40,544 nt of DNA from Planctomycetota bacterium (GTDB lineage: Bacteria > Planctomycetota > Phycisphaerae > Sedimentisphaerales > Anaerohalosphaeraceae): the NCBI GenBank assembly GCA_013349435.1, contig DUZQ01000017.1, forward strand, positions 1-40,544, read 5' to 3'. Shown piece by piece: positions 8,053 through 17,484 of this stretch (position 1 is the first letter of the stretch; each line of letters opens with the position of its first letter). The notes beneath the pieces are model-generated. The model worked only from the letters and a program-made list of their open reading frames with translations, was not told the DNA's origin and made no database searches. Made by a program: the position numbers and the translations under genes.

Positions 8053-11000
8053 GTGAAACATAAAAAGATAACGGATGATATGACACATAAAGAAGCGGAA
8101 CAGTTACTCGAACACAAGAAGCGTGTACTGAGGCGCTGGGCCATAGTAACGGGCTTTTTGGCTCTTGCGGCCTTCGGCCTGCTCGCAATGGATCTTCTTG
8201 ACCGCGTTCTCAAAGGGGGCCAGGACGGCTCGCTTGAGATAAACTACAGCAAAGTGGAAAAAAAGATTGCCTGGCTCGGCTCGGAAATACGTGACCTGGA
8301 TGCCACTATCAGTGACGCGCTGAGATTGACGTCATCAGACGGCGTTCTGGTAAATAATGTAACACCCGGTTCACCGGCGGACCGGGCCGGTCTTGTAAGG
8401 GGAGATGTTATTCTTTCCCTCGATGGAACGCCGACGGTTGATTCCTTTCAGATACAGGACCAGATTGGCCGGCTTGACCCGGGAGACACTGTTAAGCTTG
8501 TTGTCGATACTATAGACGGCCCAAAGAGAAATGTTTATGTTACACTTGGTGTCAAGCCGGATGATGACACGGCCACAACCGACACAAATATCAAAAAGGT
8601 AGCGGACGTATCTGACAAAACAGCCGACCCGGTGCTTCCGACACCGTGGGGAATATCCGTCTCTCCGTTGACCGACCAGGTCAAAGAGCAGTTCGGCATA
8701 CCGGCTACCGAGCAGGGAGTTGTCATTGTTGCCGTTGTTCAGGAAGGGCTTGCCGACTCGCAGGGCCTTGAAGTGGGTGATGTTATTGAGAGCATTAACC
8801 GGATTCCGACACCCAACCTGCAGGCCTTTTATCAGGCGCTCCGGGACGATGAGAGCGTCCTGATGGATGTTTATTCCCCGGACGAGGACAAGAGATTCTT
8901 TGTTACACTTCCCGATGAAGGCGATTCGGCGCCACAGGTGGTGTTGATGAGTTTTGACGAGGAGACACCAAAAACGAACCGCATAGTTGTCCCATCTGAT
9001 TCGGCGGGTCTGGATGGGCAGGTTTACTACCGGTTCGCATCCGCTGGGTATTTTATTTTGTACGACTTTACCGAAAGCAAAGCGACCGCTATCCAGAACC
9101 CGTATGCCGCCCAGGTTCGCGGTACGGGGATAACGGTAGCACAAATGCTGATAGGACAAAAGATTGACGCCGTAATAGCAGGCGCAATAGGTCCGCAATC
9201 GTTTGACACATTTTATTTAGCCGGGATTAAAATCTACGGACCTGCCACCGGCAGCGTGCGAACCGCGATAACAAATTATCAGTTGGATAGGTTGCCTCAA
9301 TTAAAGGAAGCCAACCTGGGTGGATACGGGTATTCCTCGGCGGCAACGCTCCCGGCGGGAGGCTCACCGTGGACAGAGGATTCCGAAGATGAAAGTGACG
9401 GTCTTTCCGGTCAGCCTTTGACAATTCCCCCTATGGGCAAACCCGACGAGTTAACACTTACCGCTCAGGGCGACGCTCGAGCAAGCAGGCCTGAAACCTG
9501 CGTCTGCCCCAATTGCGGCGCCGAGGTTACTCACCCGGCAAATACATCGTGTGCCGACATGGTATGTCCTGTATGCGGCTCACAGCTTATGACCGCAACA
9601 CCGGGAACGGATTCAATTACCGGTACGGATATAACAAGCCAGCTTCCGGCAACACAGATACCTACACAGCTAAGGCCTGTATCATTGACGGCGGGGACAC
9701 CGAGCCGGATTTCGGCAATACCGACGGCAAACAATCTCTGGGCTTTAAGCAATCAGCCTGAAAATGTTCGGCCTGTACAACAAACAGCGGCTACCACCAC
9801 ACAGGTATCAGTTTGTATATGTCCGCTGGACGGAACCACAGTAACTCATCCGATAGGTGTTCCGTGTTCGGCACTGCAATGTCCGGTTTGCGGCGGCAGA
9901 ATGGTAAGCGGTGCCAGTCCGACTGCCGGCGCGATAACAGCAACAGCCGGGATACAAACCGGCGGCAGCCCAATGGTTTCAACCAGCGCAATGCAAACCA
10001 GCAGTAAACCTGATGACATGCCGCCCATACAGCAGGCATTTTACTTAGTGCCGGTATCGAGCAAGCCGGATGACATACCACCAGTTCCTTCAGGTCAGGC
10101 TCAACAGGTGGTGTATATTCCGGTATCCGGCGGACCGCCACAGGAAAATGCCGGTGTGGGTCCATCCGACGCCGGTCCGGCGGTGGACGGACAGTCACAG
10201 GGTGGAGGACAGGCCGGTGCGGGGGCCGCTCAAAGCGGCCGGGCGACTTTGTGTGTTTGTCCTGTGTGTAATGTAACAGTAACACACCCGATAGGCGTTC
10301 CATGTGCCTCCCTTACGTGTCCTGTGTGCGGGTCCCGACTGGTCAACGCAGAACCCGGAGGCGCAACAGGCGGTGCGATGACCCCGACCGCAGGTATGCC
10401 GACCGGTGGGATACAAACGAGCAGTAAACCGGACGAGATACCCCCCATTCAACAGGCCTTCTATGTAATACCGATAGGTGGTAAACCGGATGATGTACCG
10501 CCTGTCCAGCAGGCGTTTTACCTTTTGCCGGTATCAAGCAAGCCTGAAGACATACCACCTTTAGGCCAGACCGTGCAAGGACCTTTGACTCCTACGTCCG
10601 GGGGGCCTCCACAGGATGGTTCCGGTGTAGGCCCGTCAGATGCGGGACCGGCGGTGGACGGGCAATCCCAGGGCGGCGGCCAGGCCGGTTCAGGTGCGGC
10701 CCAGAGCGGCCGTTCGACATTATGTATATGTCCTATGTGTAATGTAGCGGTAACACACCCAATCGGCGTCCCTTGCTCCTCGCTTACCTGTCCTGTTTGC
10801 GGCTCACGGTTGGTTAATGCCGAGCCCGGAGGCACAACCGGTGGCGGGGCAATGACAACAGCAGCGGCAACAACGGCTGCTTCAACATCGAGTATAGTTT
10901 ATGTAGCAGGCGCCTCCAGAAAGGTCGTTATTCCGTCAACCGGCAGGAGCCCGAAATCCGATATCGCACCACTTATGGACGAAGCCCGTTATTTCTTGAT

Positions 11001-11352
11001 GTTCGGCCTGGGAACGTATGACGCCGTACCAAATCCATATTACAGGGACAAAAGGGCAACCGGTACCGAAATTGCTCAATTCATAGTCTCTGAGGGTGGC
11101 GCTGTTGTTATATGCAATAACGTAAGCGCAACAGCCCTGAAAGCCCTTAAAGACCTCAAGGTCAAGGTATATACCGGTTTTGTGGGTACTGTCCAGCAGG
11201 CTGTCGAGATATACACTGACGGCAGGCTTAAGGATTCCGGAAGCGTTACAGGGACTGCCGTTGAGGACAGCACAAGCGAGCACGAAGGTGGTGGAGGTCC
11301 ACCATCGTCGAAGGACAAGAGAAAGGAAAAGGATGAGGCGGAGGTGTTTTAA
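8053..11352 (+). CDS. Large PDZ/NifX/cysteine-repeat magnetosome protein
   Basis: A 1099-residue protein of unusual make-up. In order: cytoplasmic tail, membrane helix (about 29-48), PDZ 1 (about 75-170), PDZ 2 (about 197-295), a NifX/dinitrogenase-cofactor-type domain (about 312-425), four cysteine modules beginning near 483, 588, 734 and 891, and a second NifX-type domain (about 957-1065), then a charged tail. The typical module is CxCPxC, THPIGVPC, CPVCG; the second module lacks one Cys (CPLDG). Pro-rich linkers repeat SSKPDDIPP and PIQQAFY. NifX-fold domains bind metal clusters; the cysteine modules look like zinc-ribbon or rubredoxin-type sites. No CxxCH is present. Start GTG 8053. It probably faces the lumen. 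Confidence 0.8.
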   Translation: MKHKKITDDMTHKEAEQLLEHKKRVLRRWAIVTGFLALAAFGLLAMDLLDRVLKGGQDGSLEINYSKVEKKIAWLGSEIRDLDATISDALRLTSSDGVLVNNVTPGSPADRAGLVRGDVILSLDGTPTVDSFQIQDQIGRLDPGDTVKLVVDTIDGPKRNVYVTLGVKPDDDTATTDTNIKKVADVSDKTADPVLPTPWGISVSPLTDQVKEQFGIPATEQGVVIVAVVQEGLADSQGLEVGDVIESINRIPTPNLQAFYQALRDDESVLMDVYSPDEDKRFFVTLPDEGDSAPQVVLMSFDEETPKTNRIVVPSDSAGLDGQVYYRFASAGYFILYDFTESKATAIQNPYAAQVRGTGITVAQMLIGQKIDAVIAGAIGPQSFDTFYLAGIKIYGPATGSVRTAITNYQLDRLPQLKEANLGGYGYSSAATLPAGGSPWTEDSEDESDGLSGQPLTIPPMGKPDELTLTAQGDARASRPETCVCPNCGAEVTHPANTSCADMVCPVCGSQLMTATPGTDSITGTDITSQLPATQIPTQLRPVSLTAGTPSRISAIPTANNLWALSNQPENVRPVQQTAATTTQVSVCICPLDGTTVTHPIGVPCSALQCPVCGGRMVSGASPTAGAITATAGIQTGGSPMVSTSAMQTSSKPDDMPPIQQAFYLVPVSSKPDDIPPVPSGQAQQVVYIPVSGGPPQENAGVGPSDAGPAVDGQSQGGGQAGAGAAQSGRATLCVCPVCNVTVTHPIGVPCASLTCPVCGSRLVNAEPGGATGGAMTPTAGMPTGGIQTSSKPDEIPPIQQAFYVIPIGGKPDDVPPVQQAFYLLPVSSKPEDIPPLGQTVQGPLTPTSGGPPQDGSGVGPSDAGPAVDGQSQGGGQAGSGAAQSGRSTLCICPMCNVAVTHPIGVPCSSLTCPVCGSRLVNAEPGGTTGGGAMTTAAATTAASTSSIVYVAGASRKVVIPSTGRSPKSDIAPLMDEARYFLMFGLGTYDAVPNPYYRDKRATGTEIAQFIVSEGGAVVICNNVSATALKALKDLKVKVYTGFVGTVQQAVEIYTDGRLKDSGSVTGTAVEDSTSEHEGGGGPPSSKDKRKEKDEAEVF

Positions 11353-12266
11353 TGGCACAGAGCAAACTCGAAAAAATGAAGGAAAATCGCAAGCGCTCTG
11401 CGGTTGATGCAGTCATGGTTATACTGGTTGTCGGATTTATCATTCTTATAGCATGTCAGTTACTTTTTTTCAGCTTCGAGATGCAACAAAGAACCAGAAC
11501 AACAGGCACCGTTCAGGACGGCTCTTCTGATGTCGTCGGCGCCGAATTAACCCTGACGTCGTCGCAGGTACAGCTTGTTTCGTGTTCCGATGACGACCTT
11601 CCAGATGCTGTGGCGGCGGCGAGGGGAGCGGTTGTAAATATAGATGTCGCCGGCGCAGATGTCGGTCCCTCGAACAGAAGGGGCGGACCTGCTTTGAGTT
11701 TTGATATGCCGTCAACAACGGCCCTGCAAACGGATGATGAAACGCTGGGTTCGGGGATTATCGTCGATTCCCGCGGGTATATTCTTACCTGCTATCACTT
11801 GATAAAAGACTATCCCATTGTCAGCGTTACTGTATTCGGCTCTGTTCGCCGGATATATAAGGCAAATGTAGTTGATGTCGATATCGCCAACGACCTTGCG
11901 ATACTGAAGATAGAACCGGAGTGGCCTTTACCGGTGGCGAAACCGGCAAACTCGGATATGGTCAAGATAACCGATACGGTTCTTGCAATCGGCTCGCCTT
12001 TTGGATTCGAACATACGGTAACGGAGGGCATTATCAGTGACAACAAACGAGGTATCGTCATTGGTGAAGCCGTATATGAAGATATATTTCAAACGGATGC
12101 CGCTATAAACCGCGGCAGCGCCGGCGGCGCACTGATAAACAGTGAGGGCCAAGTGGTTGGTGTTAATACCGCTATAGCATCTCCGTCGGGATATTTTTCA
12201 GGTATCAGTTTCGCGATACCAATAAACAAGGCCAGACCGCTTTTATTGAAAGCGATAGACGGATAA
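11352..12266 (+). CDS. mamO: MamO-like trypsin-fold pseudoprotease
   Basis: A 304-residue protein with one membrane helix (about 19-41) and an HtrA-type domain homologous to the protease at 1901. H149 (CYHLI) and D181 (ANDLAIL) remain, but the serine loop reads NRGSAGGAL with Ala257 at the nucleophile position, so it should be catalytically dead. Magnetospirillum MamO is also a degenerate protease reported to bind metal and promote mineral formation. The C-terminal TauE-like domain of classical MamO is absent. The symbol therefore marks functional analogy, and the loss could be independent. ATG 11352 overlaps the previous stop by one base. Confidence 0.75.
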   Translation: MAQSKLEKMKENRKRSAVDAVMVILVVGFIILIACQLLFFSFEMQQRTRTTGTVQDGSSDVVGAELTLTSSQVQLVSCSDDDLPDAVAAARGAVVNIDVAGADVGPSNRRGGPALSFDMPSTTALQTDDETLGSGIIVDSRGYILTCYHLIKDYPIVSVTVFGSVRRIYKANVVDVDIANDLAILKIEPEWPLPVAKPANSDMVKITDTVLAIGSPFGFEHTVTEGIISDNKRGIVIGEAVYEDIFQTDAAINRGSAGGALINSEGQVVGVNTAIASPSGYFSGISFAIPINKARPLLLKAIDG

Positions 12267-12314
12267 GGACTGATAATCTATTTTCATTCAACGAATAAAG
12301 GAGGCCTTAAGACT

Positions 12315-13547
12315 GTGGAAGAGAAAAAAACAAAAGGCAAGTTAAGCGCTCTGTTTGCCTTTGTGTTCGGCATAATACTTATGTTGGGTGTATATATCCT
12401 GTTCGAATTCGCCCCCAACAGGCTAAGGGCCGGTTCCACAGAAGAAACTACAGATACTGCAACCGGCATTTTGAAAACCGCCAATATTATGCAAACCACA
12501 ACAGCCGAAGAAACGCCCGTTTGCCCATCCGTTTTTTTGGGGGTGGAGATTACCCCAGTTAACGCTGTGATTGCCGAGCAGTTATCACTGCCGGGCGAGC
12601 GAGGGGTTCTTATAAACGGCGTAGTTGACAACTCCGGCGCACAAAAGGCGGGGCTTCAAAGAGGCGATTGTTTGATTGCTTTGGGCGGCAAGGCGATAGA
12701 GGACATCGAGGGTTTCAGGCAACTTTTAGCTGCGTACAATCCCGGCGACAACGTCAGAATAGCTTATATAAGAAATGCCCAAAAGGATACGGTGTACGTC
12801 CGGCTTACCGAACTGCCTGATACTGTGGAAACAGCCGGGGATACCGGCTCAACCGATACCAACTGGGGCATATCGATTTCAGAGCTCGGTTCGGCCCAAC
12901 GCGACTTACTCAACATCCCTTCGGATATAGATGGGGTGGCGATTCTTTCGGTAGCACCCGGAGGCACAGCGGATGCAGCAGGTTTGCAGCCGGGTGATGT
13001 TATCACGGGCATCGACAAGACACCCATATCCGGAATGGATGATTTTTTCAGCGCCTTATCATCCGACAATGACAATGTCGCCCTTCTGGATATTTACAGT
13101 GGAGGTACTATACGTTATGTGCCGCTGAATTCATCGGTTATTTTGGAACCAGGCGACCAGACGCAAAGTCAGGCAACGTTGCGGGAGAAGATATTTGCCC
13201 TGTTTGCCGGAGGAGTGCCGTTTGCAACCGATGAAGATAGAGATGAGGACGGGCCGAAAGGCGGCAAATTCGTCCAGGACAACGTCCGGCTTACAACAGG
13301 GGATAATCCCGCTTTCAACAGGCCTTCAACCGTGCCGGGAGATGAAAATACGGGCGGCACATCAAACTGGACACCCGGCACACCGGGCGGTACAAGCAGC
13401 ACTACGGGCATGAACAGGCCCTCGGAAGTACCGCCCCAGTTAAGCTCGACAAACGATACCGTATTATTTACAGGACTGTTGTTACTTTTGATTCTTTATC
13501 TTTCCTACAGGGAATACCACAGGCCGCCGGAGGTCAAAAAGAGTTAA
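12315..13547 (+). CDS. Double-PDZ protein with a membrane helix at each end
   Basis: A 410-residue protein: N-terminal membrane helix (about 11-31), PDZ 1 (about 72-165), PDZ 2 (about 183-278), a Gly/Pro/Thr-rich linker (about 300-375) and a second helix (about 380-398) with a basic tail. Both helices anchor it, so the PDZ pair should face the lumen. The PDZ pair is the same cassette as in the pyrophosphatase fusion at 14571. GTG 12315 is supported by a strong AAAGGAGG about 9 bases upstream. No protease or heme motif is present. PDZ pairs usually bind C-terminal peptides; partners are unknown. Confidence 0.8.
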   Translation: MEEKKTKGKLSALFAFVFGIILMLGVYILFEFAPNRLRAGSTEETTDTATGILKTANIMQTTTAEETPVCPSVFLGVEITPVNAVIAEQLSLPGERGVLINGVVDNSGAQKAGLQRGDCLIALGGKAIEDIEGFRQLLAAYNPGDNVRIAYIRNAQKDTVYVRLTELPDTVETAGDTGSTDTNWGISISELGSAQRDLLNIPSDIDGVAILSVAPGGTADAAGLQPGDVITGIDKTPISGMDDFFSALSSDNDNVALLDIYSGGTIRYVPLNSSVILEPGDQTQSQATLREKIFALFAGGVPFATDEDRDEDGPKGGKFVQDNVRLTTGDNPAFNRPSTVPGDENTGGTSNWTPGTPGGTSSTTGMNRPSEVPPQLSSTNDTVLFTGLLLLLILYLSYREYHRPPEVKKS

Positions 13548-14458
13548 TGACTGAGCTGACCGAAGAGAAAAAAAGTTTGTTGAAAAGGGTGCTCATCGCT
13601 TTACTCATAAGGCCTCCGGTTATTTTGATACTTCTTCCTCTGTGTCTGTTTTTGCTAAGCTACGGAGAAACACAAAACACAACGGTCGAGGAAAGGTTCG
13701 GCTTGTCTTCGTCGATAAAATCACCTTATAAAGACACAATAAAAGGTACCTTCGTTTATTCTTTCGCTTTTTGCGGCGATCCTCATATGTATTCAAAAGG
13801 AGACGGCTGCTTTGACGACCTTGACAGGGCGATAAAACTGAACCAAATAAGATTCGTTATATTCGGCGGAGACCTTACTTACCTTGGCGAAGAAGCCGAG
13901 TACAGTAATTTTATTGACCATATAAGCACACTGACATCACCTTCTTACCCTGCATTGGGCAATCATGATATTTATAACAACGGATGGGAGTATTACTGGA
14001 GATACTTCGGGCCTTCGGCATATTCTTTCAATGGTGGTAATGCCAAATTTGTTGTAATCGACAGCGCCGACGGCGAGATAGGTGATGCACAGATGGAGTG
14101 GATTCACAATCAACTGCGTAACAATAAACAACCCATTGTGTTTGTAGTAAGCCATATGCCGATATACGGCGACTCCTACGGAGTATATAAATTTCCCGAA
14201 ACAAAAGAAAAACAGCAGCTTATAGAGATTTTCGAGAAATATGAGGTGGATTTTGTTCTGCAGGGCCATTATCACGGCTTCGTGGATATTTCACACAACG
14301 GCGTCCGCTATATTACCTCGGGTAGTTTTTCCGACGGTCTTCTGGATTCAGGGATACGGCATTTTCTTTTAATTAAAGTGTACGGCCCCGAAGTTACCAT
14401 TGAACAGGTACCGGTCGGCCAAGACATACCGGTTCAATATATGGACGGCGCAATTTAG
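13547..14458 (+). CDS. Membrane-anchored calcineurin-like metallophosphoesterase
   Basis: A 303-residue protein with one N-terminal membrane helix (about 19-40) and a metallophosphoesterase domain. The metal-binding motifs are present in order: GDPH, GGDLTY, GNHD, SHMP and GHYHG. With the N-terminus inside, the catalytic domain should face the periplasm or lumen. The family splits phosphomonoesters or diesters with two metal ions, often Fe, Mn or Zn. ATG 13547 overlaps the previous stop (TAATG), so it is translationally coupled to the PDZ gene. It precedes a pyrophosphatase, which hints at phosphate chemistry in this cluster; substrate unknown. Confidence 0.85.
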   Translation: MTELTEEKKSLLKRVLIALLIRPPVILILLPLCLFLLSYGETQNTTVEERFGLSSSIKSPYKDTIKGTFVYSFAFCGDPHMYSKGDGCFDDLDRAIKLNQIRFVIFGGDLTYLGEEAEYSNFIDHISTLTSPSYPALGNHDIYNNGWEYYWRYFGPSAYSFNGGNAKFVVIDSADGEIGDAQMEWIHNQLRNNKQPIVFVVSHMPIYGDSYGVYKFPETKEKQQLIEIFEKYEVDFVLQGHYHGFVDISHNGVRYITSGSFSDGLLDSGIRHFLLIKVYGPEVTIEQVPVGQDIPVQYMDGAI

Positions 14459-14570
14459 TCGATTTGACCGGCTTTTATATAAATAGTCCGCCTTCGAGAA
14501 GAATATATGCAAACCGTCGTTCTGGGCGAATTCGGCATTTTTGTTCTGCGAGCCGGGAAGGGCTGAGCTT

Positions 14571-17474
14571 TTGGATAACCGAAACAAAGTGCAATTTGAC
14601 AGATGCCCCAAGGATTACGTTAAGTGGACCATAGTTGTAGCAGGTATGGTGTTCGCTTTTTTTTCTTACCTGCTGTATTCAAATGTAACAGGCCTTGACC
14701 TTAATCTTCCCGGAGCCGAGGCTATCGGTGAATTCACAGATTCAATCGAACAGGGAGCAATTATTAAAACAGTTGCGGATAAACAGGCATCTGCTTGGCC
14801 GGGTGCTTTTCTCGGAGTAACGATTGTCTCGGTGGATGAAGTTATTGCTGAACAACTGGGCATATCGGACGGACACGGAGTATTAATAAATAGTGTCATA
14901 AGCGGCTCACCAGCCGAGGAAGCGGGCCTGCAAAGAAGCGATGTCCTCGCCGTCATAAACAGCACCGCCGCAAAGGACATAGAGACATTCAAAGAAATTA
15001 CGGCGTCATTAGAGCCGGGCGATACCGTCAGAATCACTTATGTAAGAGACGGCAAAAAGAACCGCACGTATGCAACTGTTATCGAGCCGCCCGCCATTGT
15101 GCTAACTGCACAAACAGCGGATACAAATACCCAAATTACAGATGATTCCGATTGGGGTATATCAATTTCGGCAATCAATTCAACTCTGCGGGATACATAC
15201 GATATTCCCGGCGATATCGAAGGTATTATAATCGTATCAGTGGTACCCGGCGGTGCAGCGGACGAAGCAGGCCTTGCACGCGGCGATGTAATCGTAGGTG
15301 TTAATGGAAAATCAATATCAGATATTGACGATTTCTTTGAGGCAGCGGCATCCGATGAAGACAACACAACCCTTCTGGATGTGTACAACCTGGGTCAGTT
15401 TCGTTATATATCTATGGCTTCGGTAAACACAAACAATTCCATCTGTGGTGCCGATGAGCCGGTCCCTGTTGAGCAGTTGCCGAAATATGAAGCTCTGCTT
15501 CGGGCTGTGCCGTTAGTCGGCGTTGCGGGCTTGGGTTTTGCGCTGCTGGGCTATTTTTCTCTCTTCGGGTATCCGGCGGGTAATCAAAAAATGCAGTCTA
15601 TTGCCGAAAAAATCCGCTCAGGCACGGTGGTTTTTCTGAAACAGGAATATAAAATAACAGCGATTTTCCTGCTCGCGTCATTTCTTGCAATTTGCTTTAC
15701 ACTGTGTCTTTCTACAGCAATAGCTTTCCTTGCCGGTTCGGTCTGTTCGATGCTGCCCGGCTGGATTGGTATGAAAGCCGCTACCACCTCAAACGTACGA
15801 ACCTGCCAGGCCGCCGGGAAAAAAGGTCTGACCGAAGCGTTAAATGTCGCTTTTCTCGGCGGCTCTGTCATGGGTATCTCCGTGGCGTCCGTCGGCATCA
15901 TCGGGCTTGGCACTTATGCTCTTGTCGTACTGAACGGCGATTATCCGGGGGAACTGCCGTATGTTGTCGCCGGTTTCTGCCTTGGTGCTTCTTTCTTTGC
16001 ATTGTTTGGCAGAGTGGGCGGGGGGATATTTACCAAAAGTGCCGACATCGGGGCTGATATGACGGGCAAGATTGAATACAACCTGCCGGAGGACGACCCC
16101 CGTAATCCGGCGGTAATCGCAGATAACGTCGGAGATAACGTCGGAGATATTTCCGGCATGGGTTCGGACCTTTTCGAGTCTTATACCAGTTCTACGGTGG
16201 CAGCAATTATCATGGGACTTAGAACGGGCGAGTTAAAATATGTAGTACTGCCGCTCGTATTGATTGCAGCGGGTCTTATCTGCTGTCTGTTGAGCATCGC
16301 GGCAAGTAAACTTCTTAGCAGACGTGCCCATCCCCAGACCTTTTTGCGAAATGTTATTTATGTCGCAAACGGGCTGTTCCTCATCGCTGCCTTGGTGATA
16401 ATTATTGCCGTAACAGGCCGATTCAGTCTTTTTCTGACGGTTGTAATCGGTGTTCTGTGCGGGCTTTTGATCGGTCTTGAGACAGAGTATTTCGGTTCCG
16501 GATGGCCAATCAGACATATTGTGAATATGTCTAAAACAGGAGCCGCCACAAACATAATCGCCGGATTAGCGGTCGGTTTCACCGGTGCGCTGCTGCCCAT
16601 CATTACAATATGTGCGACTATAACCGTAACACTATTGCTGGCGGGGCTGTATGGGATTGGCCTTTCAGCGGTGGCGATGTTGGCGACAATGGCAATTATT
16701 ATGTCCATCGACGCCTATGGCCCGATTGTCGATAACGCCGGCGGAATAGCGACCATGAGTCGGGCGGAAAAAGAAACTCGAAGAATAACGGACAAGCTTG
16801 ATGCTGCCGGCAATATTACGGCCGCGGTAGGCAAAGGATTTACAATTGGTGCCGGTGTAATAACAGCGGTGGCTTTGTTTGCAGCTTATATCGGCGGAAC
16901 GAAATTAGCAGACGCCGAGTTATTTACCCCTGCGGTGCTTGTGGGCTTGCTTCTCGGCGCCGTTTTGCCGCTTTTCTTTGCCGCCTGGACGATGGGGGCG
17001 GTTACCAGGATAGCGAACAAACTGGTTATTGAGGTTCGACGGCAGTTCAAAGAAATCAAAGGTTTATCAACCGGTAAAGCCGAGCCGGATTCCGACAGTT
17101 GCGTAAATGTCATTGCACGTGATTCATTAACGGCCACGATCGTCGCGGGTGTAATTGCTATCGCTTCGCCTTTTGTCGTGGCCTTTACTTTGAAGGTGGA
17201 GGCGCTGGGCGGTTTTTTAGTCGGTTCAATGATTGTAGGAGCGGTATTAGGGCTTAGTATGTCTATCGGCGGAGGTGCGTGGGATAACGCCAAGAAATGG
17301 ATTGAGAGTCATCGTGAGGATGGGGACGATATGGAAGACGCCTATAAGGCGGCGGTGGTCGGAGATATGGTGGGTGACCCGTTTAAGGATGTTTCAGGTC
17401 CGGCTATGAATATCCTCATAAAGCTGATGGTTACTATTTCGCTGGTATTTTGTTCGGTCCTTTGTTCAACGTAA
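14571..17474 (+). CDS. Double-PDZ fused to membrane-embedded ion-pumping pyrophosphatase
   Basis: A 967-residue fusion. It has a membrane helix (about 19-41), PDZ 1 (about 75-165), PDZ 2 (about 193-285) and then, from about 305 to the end, a full-length membrane pyrophosphatase. Pyrophosphatase motifs are intact: GGGIFTKSADIGADM near 483, EDDPRNP and DNVGDNVGD near 518, DAYGPIVDNAGG near 715, GNITAAVGKGF near 747 and GDPFKDVSGP near 935. These enzymes split cytoplasmic PPi and pump H+ or Na+ outward or into a lumen. The Ala after GNIT is the K+-dependent type. Start TTG 14571 is chosen for its GGGAAGGG site; TTG 14541 is an alternative. The PDZ pair closely matches neighbouring magnetosome proteins. 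Confidence 0.92.
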   Translation: MDNRNKVQFDRCPKDYVKWTIVVAGMVFAFFSYLLYSNVTGLDLNLPGAEAIGEFTDSIEQGAIIKTVADKQASAWPGAFLGVTIVSVDEVIAEQLGISDGHGVLINSVISGSPAEEAGLQRSDVLAVINSTAAKDIETFKEITASLEPGDTVRITYVRDGKKNRTYATVIEPPAIVLTAQTADTNTQITDDSDWGISISAINSTLRDTYDIPGDIEGIIIVSVVPGGAADEAGLARGDVIVGVNGKSISDIDDFFEAAASDEDNTTLLDVYNLGQFRYISMASVNTNNSICGADEPVPVEQLPKYEALLRAVPLVGVAGLGFALLGYFSLFGYPAGNQKMQSIAEKIRSGTVVFLKQEYKITAIFLLASFLAICFTLCLSTAIAFLAGSVCSMLPGWIGMKAATTSNVRTCQAAGKKGLTEALNVAFLGGSVMGISVASVGIIGLGTYALVVLNGDYPGELPYVVAGFCLGASFFALFGRVGGGIFTKSADIGADMTGKIEYNLPEDDPRNPAVIADNVGDNVGDISGMGSDLFESYTSSTVAAIIMGLRTGELKYVVLPLVLIAAGLICCLLSIAASKLLSRRAHPQTFLRNVIYVANGLFLIAALVIIIAVTGRFSLFLTVVIGVLCGLLIGLETEYFGSGWPIRHIVNMSKTGAATNIIAGLAVGFTGALLPIITICATITVTLLLAGLYGIGLSAVAMLATMAIIMSIDAYGPIVDNAGGIATMSRAEKETRRITDKLDAAGNITAAVGKGFTIGAGVITAVALFAAYIGGTKLADAELFTPAVLVGLLLGAVLPLFFAAWTMGAVTRIANKLVIEVRRQFKEIKGLSTGKAEPDSDSCVNVIARDSLTATIVAGVIAIASPFVVAFTLKVEALGGFLVGSMIVGAVLGLSMSIGGGAWDNAKKWIESHREDGDDMEDAYKAAVVGDMVGDPFKDVSGPAMNILIKLMVTISLVFCSVLCST

Positions 17475-17484
17475 AGGAGCCAAG

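Noticed and set aside
8371..9198. A 275-residue minus-strand frame inside the 1099-residue protein gene
   Set aside because: The plus-strand gene has clear PDZ and NifX domains; the opposite frame shows no motif and no ribosome site.
10240..10850. Cysteine modules of the 1099-residue protein as heme c sites
   Set aside because: The pattern is CPVCG, not CxxCH; the His of THPIGVPC precedes the Cys, so covalent heme attachment of the usual type is not supported.
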